Of a DNA stretch of 64,000 bases, positions 44,102-51,153 are shown piece after piece (the stretch's first letter is position 1; every line of letters starts with the position of its first letter). The translations under genes were made by a program, and so were the position numbers. The notes beneath the pieces are model-generated. The model did no database searches. It worked only from the letters and a program-made list of their open reading frames with translations, and was not told the origin of the DNA. The stretch is from JBBQNR01 sp963774075 (lineage in GTDB: Bacteria > Actinomycetota > Thermoleophilia > Solirubrobacterales > JBBDJG01): NCBI GenBank assembly GCA_963774075.1, contig CAVZDP010000005.1:124001-188000 (forward strand), in the 5' to 3' direction.

Positions 44102-45046
44102 ATGTCGCGCCTAGCCGACACCGCTCGCCGCGTCGCCGCTCGCCGCCGGCGCGCCGCGCCTGCGTGGGCGCCTGAGCCGCCCGGACCGATGCCGCCGGGG
44201 CGGATCGTCCACGTTCCGGGCCGCGGCGAGCTGTTCGTGCGCGACAGCGGCGGGGAGGGGCCGGTCGTGCTCCTCCTGCACGGATGGATGGTGAGCGCGG
44301 ACCTCAACTGGTGGCGCATGTACGCACCGCTCTCGGAGCGCTATCGCGTGGTCGCGCTCGACCACCGCGGTCACGGCCGCGGGCTTCGCACGCCGAAGCC
44401 GTTCCGGCTCGAGGACTGCGCGGAGGACGCCGCCGCCCTGCTGCGCCACCTCGGATCGACGCCGGCGGTTGCGGTCGGCTATTCGATGGGTGGGCCGATC
44501 GCGCAGTTGATCGCGCGCGACAACCGCGACGTCCTGAGCGGAGTGGTGCTCTGCGCGACCTCGCGGGAGTGGACTGACTGGCGCCTGCGCCTCTTCTGGC
44601 GCACCATGGCGCTGCTTCGCCTCCTTCTCGCGCTCTTCCCGAACCGTCTCTGGCGCTTCGGCCTGCGCCAGGCGGGGTTCCCCGACAGCGCCGAGACGAC
44701 CTGGGCGGCGGCGGAGCTCTCGCGCGGAAGCGCGCTCGACGTCGCCGAGGCGGGCCGCGAGATCGGGCGCTTCGACTCACGCCCGTGGATCGGTCGCCTG
44801 AAGATCCCGGCAGCCGTAGTCGTCACCGCCCGCGACCGGCAGGTGCCACCTGGCAGGCAGAGGGAGCTGGCTGTTTCGCTCGGCGCCCGGACGTTCGACG
44901 TCGAGGGGGACCACATGGCGGCGGCAGACCTCTACCAGGAGTTCGAGCCCCAGCTTCTGGCCGCGATCGCCTCGGTGCTGGATACCGCCGAGGCGACTCT
45001 CGCGCCGGCCGAGCCGGCCGGCGGCGACGAGCGCGCTGCGGCCTGA
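44102..45046 (+). CDS. Alpha/beta hydrolase, serine type
   Basis: A 314-residue hydrolase with an arginine-rich start, then VLLLHGWMVSADLNWWRMYAPLSERYRVVALDHRGHGRG. The nucleophile is Ser in VAVGYSMGGPIAQ, with a cap region around RLFWRTMALLRLLLALFPNRLWRFG. The acid and His follow in VTARDRQVPPGRQ and VEGDHMAA. A carboxylesterase or lipase role is likely; the substrate is unknown. A low-complexity Ala/Pro-rich tail ends the protein. The AKR gene follows after 72 bp. Confidence 0.83.
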   Translation: MSRLADTARRVAARRRRAAPAWAPEPPGPMPPGRIVHVPGRGELFVRDSGGEGPVVLLLHGWMVSADLNWWRMYAPLSERYRVVALDHRGHGRGLRTPKPFRLEDCAEDAAALLRHLGSTPAVAVGYSMGGPIAQLIARDNRDVLSGVVLCATSREWTDWRLRLFWRTMALLRLLLALFPNRLWRFGLRQAGFPDSAETTWAAAELSRGSALDVAEAGREIGRFDSRPWIGRLKIPAAVVVTARDRQVPPGRQRELAVSLGARTFDVEGDHMAAADLYQEFEPQLLAAIASVLDTAEATLAPAEPAGGDERAAA

Positions 45047-45118
45047 ATCTCGGCGCCGCCGGTCGTCGCGTCCGCCTCGCGGGCTCGACTCGGGCCGGGC
45101 GCTAGCATCCCTCGCCTC

Positions 45119-45994
45119 GTGGCCGCCTCCCCCCAACCCTCGAGCGCCACGGGCGCGGGCGAGCTGGCCATCGGCGGCGACATGACCGTGCGGCGGATGG
45201 GCTTCGGCGCCATGCGGATCACCGGAGGAGGCATCTGGGGCGAGCCGGAGCACCGCAGCGGAGCGCTCTCGCTGGTCCGGCGCGCGGTCGAGCTCGACGT
45301 GAACCTGATCGACACCGCCGACGCCTATGGGCCGGAGGTGAGCGAGAACCTGATCGCCGAGGCGCTTCACCCCTACCCCGAGGACCTGGTCATCGCGACG
45401 AAGGGCGGGCTTGTACGCCGCGGGCCGGACCTGTGGGGACCCGACGGCCGCCCGGAGCACCTGAAGAGTGCCTGCGAGGGCAGCCTGTCGCGACTGCGCG
45501 TGGACACGATCGACCTCTACCAGCTCCACACCCCCGACCCGAACGTGCCGTTCGAAGAGTCGGTGGGCGCGCTGGCCGAGCTGCAGGCAGAGGGGAAGGT
45601 GCGTCACGTCGGCCTCTCGAACGTCAGCGTCGAGCGACTCGACCAGGCGCGCTCGATCGTGCCGATCGTCTCGGTGCAGAACCGCTACAACCTGGCGACG
45701 CGAGACTCCGAGGCCGTGCTCGATGCCTGCGAGCGCGACGGCATCGGCTTCATTCCCTGGTACCCGATCGAGGCGGGCGCGCTCGCCAACTCCCCTGAGC
45801 TGCGAGAGATCTCCGACCGGCACGGGGCCACGCCGGCGCAACTGGCGCTCGCATGGCTTCTCCAGCGCTCGCCGGTGATGCTGCCGATTCCGGGCACGAG
45901 CTCGCAGGACCATCTGGAGGAGAACATCGCCGCGGCGTCCATCCGCCTCTCCGACGAAGAGCTGGAGCGGGTGGAGGCCGCAGTCGCCGCCTGA
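45119..45994 (+). CDS. Aldo/keto reductase
   Basis: A 291-residue TIM-barrel oxidoreductase. The catalytic tetrad is visible: Asp and Tyr in LIDTADAYGPEVSENLIAEAL, Lys in VIATKGGL and His in LYQLHTPDP. The NADPH-binding end is LPIPGTSSQDHLEENIAAASI. It reduces aldehydes or ketones, or oxidises the alcohol. GTG start at 45119. Eight bases separate it from the VOC gene that follows, so the two may act in one pathway. Confidence 0.9.
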   Translation: MAASPQPSSATGAGELAIGGDMTVRRMGFGAMRITGGGIWGEPEHRSGALSLVRRAVELDVNLIDTADAYGPEVSENLIAEALHPYPEDLVIATKGGLVRRGPDLWGPDGRPEHLKSACEGSLSRLRVDTIDLYQLHTPDPNVPFEESVGALAELQAEGKVRHVGLSNVSVERLDQARSIVPIVSVQNRYNLATRDSEAVLDACERDGIGFIPWYPIEAGALANSPELREISDRHGATPAQLALAWLLQRSPVMLPIPGTSSQDHLEENIAAASIRLSDEELERVEAAVAA

Positions 45995-46002
45995 CTTTCG
46001 CC

Positions 46003-46512
46003 ATGTCCGAGTTCACGCTCGACTCCCGCACCACGATCGGCCACGTGCACCTGAAGGTGGCCGACCTCGAGCGCGCCGAGCGGTTTTACGTGGACGTGCT
46101 CGGCTTCGGCGTGAGGGCGCGCTACGGCAACGACGCCGTCTTCCTCGCCGCCGGCGACTACCACCATCACATCGGGCTCAACACGTGGGAGAGCAAGGGC
46201 GGCTCTCCCCCGCCCCCTGGCTCGACCGGCCTCTTCCACCTCGCGATCCGCATGCCGACGCGCCGCCGGCTCGCAGAAGTCCTCGTGCACCTGAACGAGA
46301 TGGGCGTCCGCCTCAGCGGGGCCTCCGACCACCTCGTAAGCGAGGCGCTGTACCTGCACGATCCCGACGGCAACGGGATCGAGATCTACTGGGACCGAAA
46401 TCCGGCCACCTGGCCACGACGCAACGGCGAGATCGAGATGGCGACCCTGCCGCTCGACCTCGAGTCGCTGCTGGCGGAGCTGAACCAACCGGAATCGGCT
46501 CAGAACCCTTAA
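46003..46512 (+). CDS. VOC-family protein, catechol-2,3-dioxygenase-like
   Basis: A 169-residue glyoxalase/extradiol dioxygenase fold protein. IGHVHLKVADLERAERFYVDVLGFGVRARYG carries the first His, HHHIGLNTWESKGG the middle, LFHLAIRMPTRRRLAEVL the second His and LYLHDPDGNGIEIYWDR the Glu ligand. This set resembles the CatE-like group. It is probably metal-dependent, with an unknown substrate. Its TAA stop lies inside the short type A palindromic repeat (46499-46566), so the repeat provides the end of the gene. Confidence 0.85.
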   Translation: MSEFTLDSRTTIGHVHLKVADLERAERFYVDVLGFGVRARYGNDAVFLAAGDYHHHIGLNTWESKGGSPPPPGSTGLFHLAIRMPTRRRLAEVLVHLNEMGVRLSGASDHLVSEALYLHDPDGNGIEIYWDRNPATWPRRNGEIEMATLPLDLESLLAELNQPESAQNP

Positions 46513-46566
46513 CAGAAACACCCACCACACCTCAGGCGCAGCGGGCATTCCGTTAAGGGCTCTTAG
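46499..46566. repeat. 68-bp short type A palindromic repeat
   Basis: CTCAGAACCCTTAAC (46499-46513) and GTTAAGGGCTCTTAG (46552-46566) are inverted, and pairing continues through AGAAACACCC / GGGCATTCC. The tips match the 170-bp element at 11636; the middle 100 bp is absent. The TAA stop of the upstream VOC gene is in the left arm. Confidence 0.8.
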
Positions 46567-46572
46567 ATCCTC

Positions 46573-47001
46573 TCAGGAATTCAGGTAGTCCGTCATGCGG
46601 GCGGTCCAGAACTCGACCAGGTGGCCGTCAGGGTCGGTGACGTAGGCGGCTCGGCTCGGCGACTCCGCGCTGCCGAGCCCGCCGAACTCGTGCACCGGCA
46701 CCTCGAGACCGCGTCCGCGGAGCGTCGCGACGAGCTGTTCGAAGTCCTCTTCGGCGATGTGCATGGCGAAGTGGACGTGCGTTCCACCCTGGCTTCCCTC
46801 GAGACCGACCTGAGGCTCCCACAACCCGATGCGCGTGCCGCCCCCGGCGAGCACCCAGACCGCGTTCCGGTGGGGCCAGCGCTCGACCACCGGCAGGCCG
46901 AGCTTGTCGACGTAGAACCGCTCGGAGCGCTCGAGCTCGGCCACTTCGAGCACGAGCTCCGACACTCCGCTCACGGGTGTGGGACGTTCGCCTCCGCTCA
47001 C
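46573..47001 (-). CDS. VOC-family (glyoxalase-like) protein
   Basis: A 142-residue single VOC module. VSELVLEVAELERSERFYVDKLGLPVVERWPHRNAVWVL opens it, HVHFAMHIAEEDFEQLVATLRGRGLEV is the second strand-helix unit and AAYVTDPDGHLVEFWT carries the metal-ligand Glu. The substrate is unknown. It converges with the other VOC gene, with a palindromic repeat between them. Upstream of it lie tandem 65-bp repeats. Confidence 0.83.
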   Translation of the reverse strand: MSGGERPTPVSGVSELVLEVAELERSERFYVDKLGLPVVERWPHRNAVWVLAGGGTRIGLWEPQVGLEGSQGGTHVHFAMHIAEEDFEQLVATLRGRGLEVPVHEFGGLGSAESPSRAAYVTDPDGHLVEFWTARMTDYLNS

Positions 47002-47040
47002 GGGCGAGCAGTGTATTCGGCTCGCTCGCGCCTCCCCTCA

Positions 47041-47170
47041 TGAATATCGAGCCGCCTTCGGCGGACACCTAAAGTCCAGTGAGGTTCGCTCGCGCTCACC
47101 CCCCATGAATATCGAGCCGCCTTCGGCGGACACCTAAAGTCCAGTGAGGTTCGCTCGCGCTCACCCCCCA
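47041..47170. repeat. Two tandem 65-bp-family repeats, reverse orientation
   Basis: TGAATATCGAG starts at 47041 and at 47106, a 65-bp period identical to that of the array at 19 kb. Read on the minus strand each has CTGGACTTTAGGTGT and CCGCC-gaa-GGCGG. The first stem here is a different sequence (GTGAG...CTCAC). A partial third copy, CTCGCTCGCGCCTCCCCTCA, precedes them at 47021-47040. Confidence 0.85.
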
Positions 47171-47179
47171 GAATGAAGA

Positions 47180-47201
47180 GCGCCGCCCCTGCGGGCGGCG
47201 C
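47180..47201. terminator. Strong GC hairpin terminator
   Basis: GCGCCGCCC (47180-47188) pairs perfectly with GGGCGGCGC (47193-47201) across a four-base loop, 29 bp downstream of the stop of the minus-strand small membrane protein gene. Confidence 0.65.
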
Positions 47202-47229
47202 CTTCCCTGCGGTTTCGACTAGCTCGCGG

Positions 47230-47385
47230 CTACCATCGCCGTCCGAGGCCGTAGCCCCCGGTGGGCACGCCCGCGAGCAGCACCAGGATCGCCGCTATCA
47301 GCCCGATGATCGCCGGCAGGCCCAGCGCGAGGCAGAGTGCGTACACGAGAGCCGCGAACAGAACCGCGATCAAAATCGAGATCAA
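47230..47385 (-). CDS. Small two-helix membrane protein, TTG start likely
   Basis: A 51-residue protein (56 if ATG 47400 is used) made almost wholly of two hydrophobic helices (ISILIAVLFAALVYALCLAL and IIGLIAAILVLLAGV), ending GGYGLGRRW. The ribosome site AAAGGAG overlaps the codons after ATG 47400 and is five bases before TTG 47385, so TTG is the better start. No function is recognised. A strong terminator follows it and a 65-bp-family repeat directly precedes it. Confidence 0.5.
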   Translation of the reverse strand: MISILIAVLFAALVYALCLALGLPAIIGLIAAILVLLAGVPTGGYGLGRRW

Positions 47386-47400
47386 CGTGTCTCCTTTCAT

Positions 47401-47462
47401 CTGGGGCCGCCTTTCGGCGGACACCTAGTTCGGTGAGGCTCGCTCGCGCTCGCCTCCCGAAC
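47401..47462. repeat. Diverged single 65-bp-family repeat, reverse orientation
   Basis: GGCCGCCtttcGGCGG and ACACCTAGTTCGGTGAGG match the family, with a loop one base longer and several substitutions. The element ends exactly where the small membrane protein gene begins. Confidence 0.7.
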
Positions 47463-47532
47463 ATCTTTGCCATGCCCGTTTCGTGTACCCACAGCGGCCC
47501 GTCTGTAAGCGCAGCTTTCATAGACTGGGCCG

Positions 47533-48114
47533 GTGCCCACGCGCGAGGAAGCCTGGCAGCTCGTGTGCGAGTGGACCGAGTCCGACTCGCTGCGAAAGCA
47601 CATGCTCGCGGTCGAGGCGGCGGTGCGCGCCTACGCGCGCCGCTTCGGCGAGGACGAGGAGACTTGGGCGGTGGCGGCGCTGGTCCATGACCTGGACTAC
47701 GAGCGCTATCCCGACCTCGAGACCGGCCACCCGCGGTACGCCGTCGCGGAGCTCGAGAAGCGGGGCTATCCGCAAGAGGTGATCCATGCCGTGCTCGCGC
47801 ACGCTGATTTCATGGGCGTGGCGCGCGAAAGCCTGCTCGACAAAGCGCTCTTCGGCTGCGACGAGCTCGCCGGGTTCATCACCGCCTGCGCGTACGTGCG
47901 GCCTGAGGGAATCCACGGCATGACGCCCAAGTCGGTCAAGAAGAAGCTGAAGCAGCCGAGCTTCGCCGCGGCGGTCAACCGGGACGACATCAAGATCGGC
48001 GCCGAAGAGCTGGGCGCCGAGTCCGGCCTGGATCTCGACGCGCACCTGCAGACGGTCATCGAAGCGATGGCGGAGCGGGCGGACGAGCTGGGAATCGGCC
48101 CGAAGAGCTCGTAG
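47533..48114 (+). CDS. HD-domain phosphohydrolase (HDIG type)
   Basis: A 193-residue HD-domain protein. SLRKHMLAVEAAVRAYA supplies the first His, ALVHDLDYERYPDLETGHPRYAVAELEKRGYP the HD pair and further ligand, and AVLAHADFMG the next His. The C-terminal half is helical. This group is conserved in bacteria as putative nucleotide phosphohydrolases; the substrate is unknown. GTG start. The radical SAM gene follows after 46 bp on the same strand. Confidence 0.85.
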   Translation: MPTREEAWQLVCEWTESDSLRKHMLAVEAAVRAYARRFGEDEETWAVAALVHDLDYERYPDLETGHPRYAVAELEKRGYPQEVIHAVLAHADFMGVARESLLDKALFGCDELAGFITACAYVRPEGIHGMTPKSVKKKLKQPSFAAAVNRDDIKIGAEELGAESGLDLDAHLQTVIEAMAERADELGIGPKSS

Positions 48115-48160
48115 TAGAAGCGGCGGGTCCGGCGCATACGTCCTGCATCGGTGCGAACAT

Positions 48161-50182
48161 GTGTTCGTGCGCTGGCAGGAGCAATCGGTGGAGAAGGACA
48201 GCGAGCGGCGGCTTCCGCGGCTCGGGGAGGACGCGGTGGTGCGGACCTTCGACGCGCCGGAGGCACTGGGCGTTCGCTTCCACGAGATACGGGCGCGCTC
48301 GGCGCTCAACCGCGTGCCGAAGCAGTCGCGGATGCCGTTTCGGTTCACGGTCAACCCGTATAGGGGCTGCACTCATGCGTGTACCTACTGCCAATCGGGA
48401 GACACGCCCGTCTTGATGGCTGACGGGAGCACGAAACAGCTCGCAGACCTGCGCGAAGGAGACGAGATCTATGGGACGGTCCGCGACGGCTCATACCGCC
48501 GCTACACGCTCACACGGGTGCTCGCCCACTGGGAGACCAGCAAGGCCGCATACCGCGTAACGCTCGAGGACGGCACGGAGCTGATCGCAAGCGCCGAGCA
48601 CCGCTTCCTGACCGACCGAGGCTGGAAGTACGTGATTGGCTCGGAGCAGGGTCCGCTGCAGCGTCCGCACCTCACCACCAACAACAAGCTGATGGGCACG
48701 GGTCGCCACGCCGCTGCTCCTCTGGACACTCTCGACTACCGCCTCGGCTACCTCTGCGGCCTGGTCCGCGGGGACGGCCACGTCGGTTCGTATACCTACG
48801 ATCGCGAAGGGCGTGGAAGTGGCGAAGTGCACCGCTTCCGCCTCGCGCTGACGGACATCCAGGCTCTGCGAAGGGCTCAGGAGTACCTCGACGTCTCGAC
48901 GGAGGAGTTCGCGTTCGCGGCGGCCGCCGGGCGGCCGATGAGAGCCATTCGCACGTCGGCACACGACAAGGTCGAGGCCGTTCGGCAAGCCATTCGCTGG
49001 CCCCGCCGGCCGGGGACCGACTGGGCGAAGGGCTTCCTAGCCGGGATCTTCGATGCTGAAGGAGCCGGGGGACAGGTGATCCGGATCGCCAGCATCGACC
49101 CGGAGATCATCGACTGGACGACCTACTGCCTGCGGCGGCTGGGCTTCTCCCACACCGTCGAGCGGACCAAGCGCAGCAATGGCTTGGCCTGTGTCCGCCT
49201 CCTCGGCGGCCTCGTCCAGAACCTCCGCTTCTTCCACACCGTCGACCCGGCGATCACGCGTAAACGCTCAATCGACGGAATGGCGATCGAGTGCCCGGCA
49301 CCCCTCGGAATCGCCTCCATAGAGCCCCTGAGCGAGCGTCTGCCCCTATTCGACATCACCACCGGCACGGGCGACTTCATCGCCAACGGCGTCGTGAGCC
49401 ACAACTGCTTCGCCCGCCCCACCCACACCTATCTCGACCTCGACGCAAGGGGCGACTTCGAGCGCGAGATCGTCGTCAAGGTCAACGTGCCCGAGGTGCT
49501 GCGCGTCGAGCTCGCCCGGCCCTCGTGGAAACACGAGCACGTAGCCCTCGGCACGAACACCGACCCCTACCAGTGGGTCGAGAGCCGCTACAAGCTGATG
49601 CCCGGGATCTGGGAGGCGCTTCGCGACTCAGGCACTCCCGGCTCCCTCGTGACCAAGTCGCCGCTGGTCCTACGCGACCTCGAGGTTTTGCAGGAGCTAC
49701 ATGAGCGGGCCGAGATGACGGTGTTCCTTTCCGTGCCGACACTCGATGAGGGCGCCTGGCGCGAGACCGAGCCACACACCCCCTCACCGCGTGCCAGGAT
49801 CGAGGCCGTCGCCGAGCTGAACCGCAACGGCGTGCCGGCCGGAATTCTCATTGCTCCGCTGATGCCGGGCGTGAACGACTCGCCGGAGCAGATCGAAACC
49901 ATCCTCGCCCTCGCAACAGAGGCGCGCGCAGTGAGCGTCGCGGGCGTCACCCTGCACTTGCGCGGGGAGGTGCGCGACATCTTCTTTGACTGGCTGCGCG
50001 CGTACAGACCCGACCTCGTTCCGCGCTATGAGGAGATCTACGCGAAGGGCGCCTACGCGGGCTCCGACGTGCGGCGCGAGCATTCCGCGCTCGTCAAGTA
50101 CCGCAGTCGCCGTCGTCGTGGTAAGAGAGAGGGCGCGACGCGCGAGCGCGACGACGAGCCTTCGCAGTCCGCGCTCTTCTAG
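48161..50182 (+). CDS. Rv2578c-type radical SAM protein interrupted by an intein
   Basis: A 673-residue precursor. The host protein, about 334 residues after splicing, is an SplB-like radical SAM enzyme of the Rv2578c family. NPYRGCTHACTYC (Cys70, Cys74, Cys77) would bind the [4Fe-4S] cluster, followed by FARPTHTYLDLD and LVTKSPLVLRDLEVLQELHERAEMTVFLSVPTLDE. The intein (residues 77-415) starts at the third cluster cysteine. After splicing, Cys416 takes that place, so the cluster site exists only in the spliced protein. The enzyme's substrate is unknown. The TAG stop lies in a repeat tip. Confidence 0.92.
   Translation: MFVRWQEQSVEKDSERRLPRLGEDAVVRTFDAPEALGVRFHEIRARSALNRVPKQSRMPFRFTVNPYRGCTHACTYCQSGDTPVLMADGSTKQLADLREGDEIYGTVRDGSYRRYTLTRVLAHWETSKAAYRVTLEDGTELIASAEHRFLTDRGWKYVIGSEQGPLQRPHLTTNNKLMGTGRHAAAPLDTLDYRLGYLCGLVRGDGHVGSYTYDREGRGSGEVHRFRLALTDIQALRRAQEYLDVSTEEFAFAAAAGRPMRAIRTSAHDKVEAVRQAIRWPRRPGTDWAKGFLAGIFDAEGAGGQVIRIASIDPEIIDWTTYCLRRLGFSHTVERTKRSNGLACVRLLGGLVQNLRFFHTVDPAITRKRSIDGMAIECPAPLGIASIEPLSERLPLFDITTGTGDFIANGVVSHNCFARPTHTYLDLDARGDFEREIVVKVNVPEVLRVELARPSWKHEHVALGTNTDPYQWVESRYKLMPGIWEALRDSGTPGSLVTKSPLVLRDLEVLQELHERAEMTVFLSVPTLDEGAWRETEPHTPSPRARIEAVAELNRNGVPAGILIAPLMPGVNDSPEQIETILALATEARAVSVAGVTLHLRGEVRDIFFDWLRAYRPDLVPRYEEIYAKGAYAGSDVRREHSALVKYRSRRRRGKREGATRERDDEPSQSALF
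48389..49405 (+). mobile_element. Intein with LAGLIDADG homing endonuclease in the radical SAM cluster site
   Basis: 339 residues. Block A is CQSGDTPVLMADGSTKQLAD (Cys1), and block B is TELIASAEHRFLTDRGW with the catalytic His. Two dodecapeptide endonuclease motifs are LGYLCGLVRGDGHVG and GFLAGIFDAEGAGG, each with its acidic residue. Blocks F/G are PLFDITTGTGDFIANGVVSHN, ending in the His-Asn needed for cyclisation. The first downstream residue is Cys. All splicing residues are present and the frame is open, so it should be active. Base composition is slightly less GC-rich than the host gene in places. Confidence 0.92.
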
Positions 50183-50224
50183 ACGATTGATTCCGAATCC
50201 GCGCGCCCCCGGGGCGCAACAAAT
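50179..50224. repeat. Short type B palindromic repeat at a gene end
   Basis: CTAGACGATTGATTCC (50179-50194) then GAATCCGCGCGCCCCCGGGG matches the tip of the 170-bp element at 59155. The TAG in its first four bases is the stop codon of the radical SAM gene. Only a short inner hairpin (GCGCCCC/GGGGCGC) remains. Confidence 0.7.
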
Positions 50225-50236
50225 CCGCGGCATGAA

Positions 50237-50262
50237 GAGACGGCGGCCGAAGCCGCCGTCTC
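50237..50262. terminator. Strong bidirectional terminator
   Basis: GAGACGGCGGC (50237-50247), loop CGAA, GCCGCCGTCTC (50252-50262): a perfect 11-bp stem between the convergent radical SAM and histone-like genes. Confidence 0.75.
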
Positions 50263-50319
50263 GGATGCCGTCTGGCACGCGCCGGCGAGCGTAGTTCCCC
50301 GGTGCGCTGGCGCGCGCCG

Positions 50320-51021
50320 CTAGCGGCGCGCCGTCGTGCGACCGCCGCGGCGAGCCGCGGTCGTCCTGCCGGCAGCACCCCGACGGGCTGTCGTCCTCCT
50401 GGCTCCGGTCTTACGCCGTGCCGTGGTCTTGCGGGCTCCGGCCTTGCGCCGCGCGGTGGTCTTCCGTGCTCCGGTCTTGCGCCGTGCCGTGGTCTTGCGG
50501 GCTCCGGTCTTGCGCCGTGCCGTGGTCTTGCGGGCTCCGGTCTTGCGCCGCGCGGTGGTCTTGCGTGCTGCGGTCTTGCGCCGTGCCGTGGTCTTGCGGG
50601 CTCCGGCCTTGCGCCGTGCCGTGGTCTTGCGTGCTCCGGTCTTGCGCCGTGCCGTGGTCTTGCGGGCTCCGGTCTTGCGCCGTGCCGTGGTCTTGCGGGC
50701 TCCGGTCTTGCGCCGCGCGGTGGTCTTGCGTGCTGCGGTCTTACGCCGTGCGGTGGTCTTGCGTGCTCCGGTCTTGCGCCGTGCGGTGGTCTTCCGTGCT
50801 GCGGTCTTGCGGCGTGCGGTGGTCTTGCGTGCCGTGGTCTTGCGGGCTCCGGTCTTACGCCGTGCGGTGGTGCTGCGGCGCGCCGTGGTCTTGCGTGCTG
50901 CGGGCTTGCGCCGCGCGGTGGTCTTGCGTGCTGCGGGCTTGCGCCGCGCCGTGGTCTTGCGTGCGCCGGTCTTACGACGCGCGCCACCACTTCGCGATGA
51001 GCTTCTTCGGGCTGGGGGCAT
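50320..51021 (-). CDS. Histone H1-like Lys/Arg/Ala/Thr repeat protein
   Basis: A 233-residue protein that is almost wholly an 11-residue repeat, consensus GARKTTARRKT, with 17 ARKTT cores. It has no hydrophobic core or cysteines and is extremely basic, like bacterial H1-like nucleoid proteins and the repeat domains of mycobacterial HU/Lsr2-type proteins. It most likely coats DNA or RNA. GGAGGAG seven bases upstream of ATG 51021 and the biased composition on this strand alone support it over the antisense frames. The first 15 residues (MPPARRSSSRSGG) are non-repeat. Confidence 0.8.
   Translation of the reverse strand: MPPARRSSSRSGGARRKTGARKTTARRKPAARKTTARRKPAARKTTARRSTTARRKTGARKTTARKTTARRKTAARKTTARRKTGARKTTARRKTAARKTTARRKTGARKTTARRKTGARKTTARRKTGARKTTARRKAGARKTTARRKTAARKTTARRKTGARKTTARRKTGARKTTARRKTGARKTTARRKAGARKTTARRKTGARRTTARRGAAGRTTAARRGGRTTARR
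50398..50975. repeat. 33-bp tandem repeat within the histone-like gene
   Basis: About 17 units of a 33-bp repeat, in frame with the 11-residue protein repeat. Irregular junctions (TTARKTTARRKT, RRSTTARRKTG) mark past unit deletions. Variation is mostly at G/A choices in one residue (Gly or Ala before ARKTT) and Thr/Pro/Ala after ARRK. Copy number is probably unstable between strains. Confidence 0.85.
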
Positions 51022-51153
51022 TTGGCTCCTCCGGCTCGGTGGGCGGGGACAGACTGCAGTTGCAACTCTGCAGGTTTGCAGGTTTTTATTTCATACGTCG
51101 GACCGCAACGCAAGTGCACGTCCGTGTTGAGCCAAAACTCGAGTGGTTACACG

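Noticed and set aside
50398..50975. 33-bp repeats as a CRISPR array
   Set aside because: Units are contiguous with no unique spacers and are in frame with a protein repeat.
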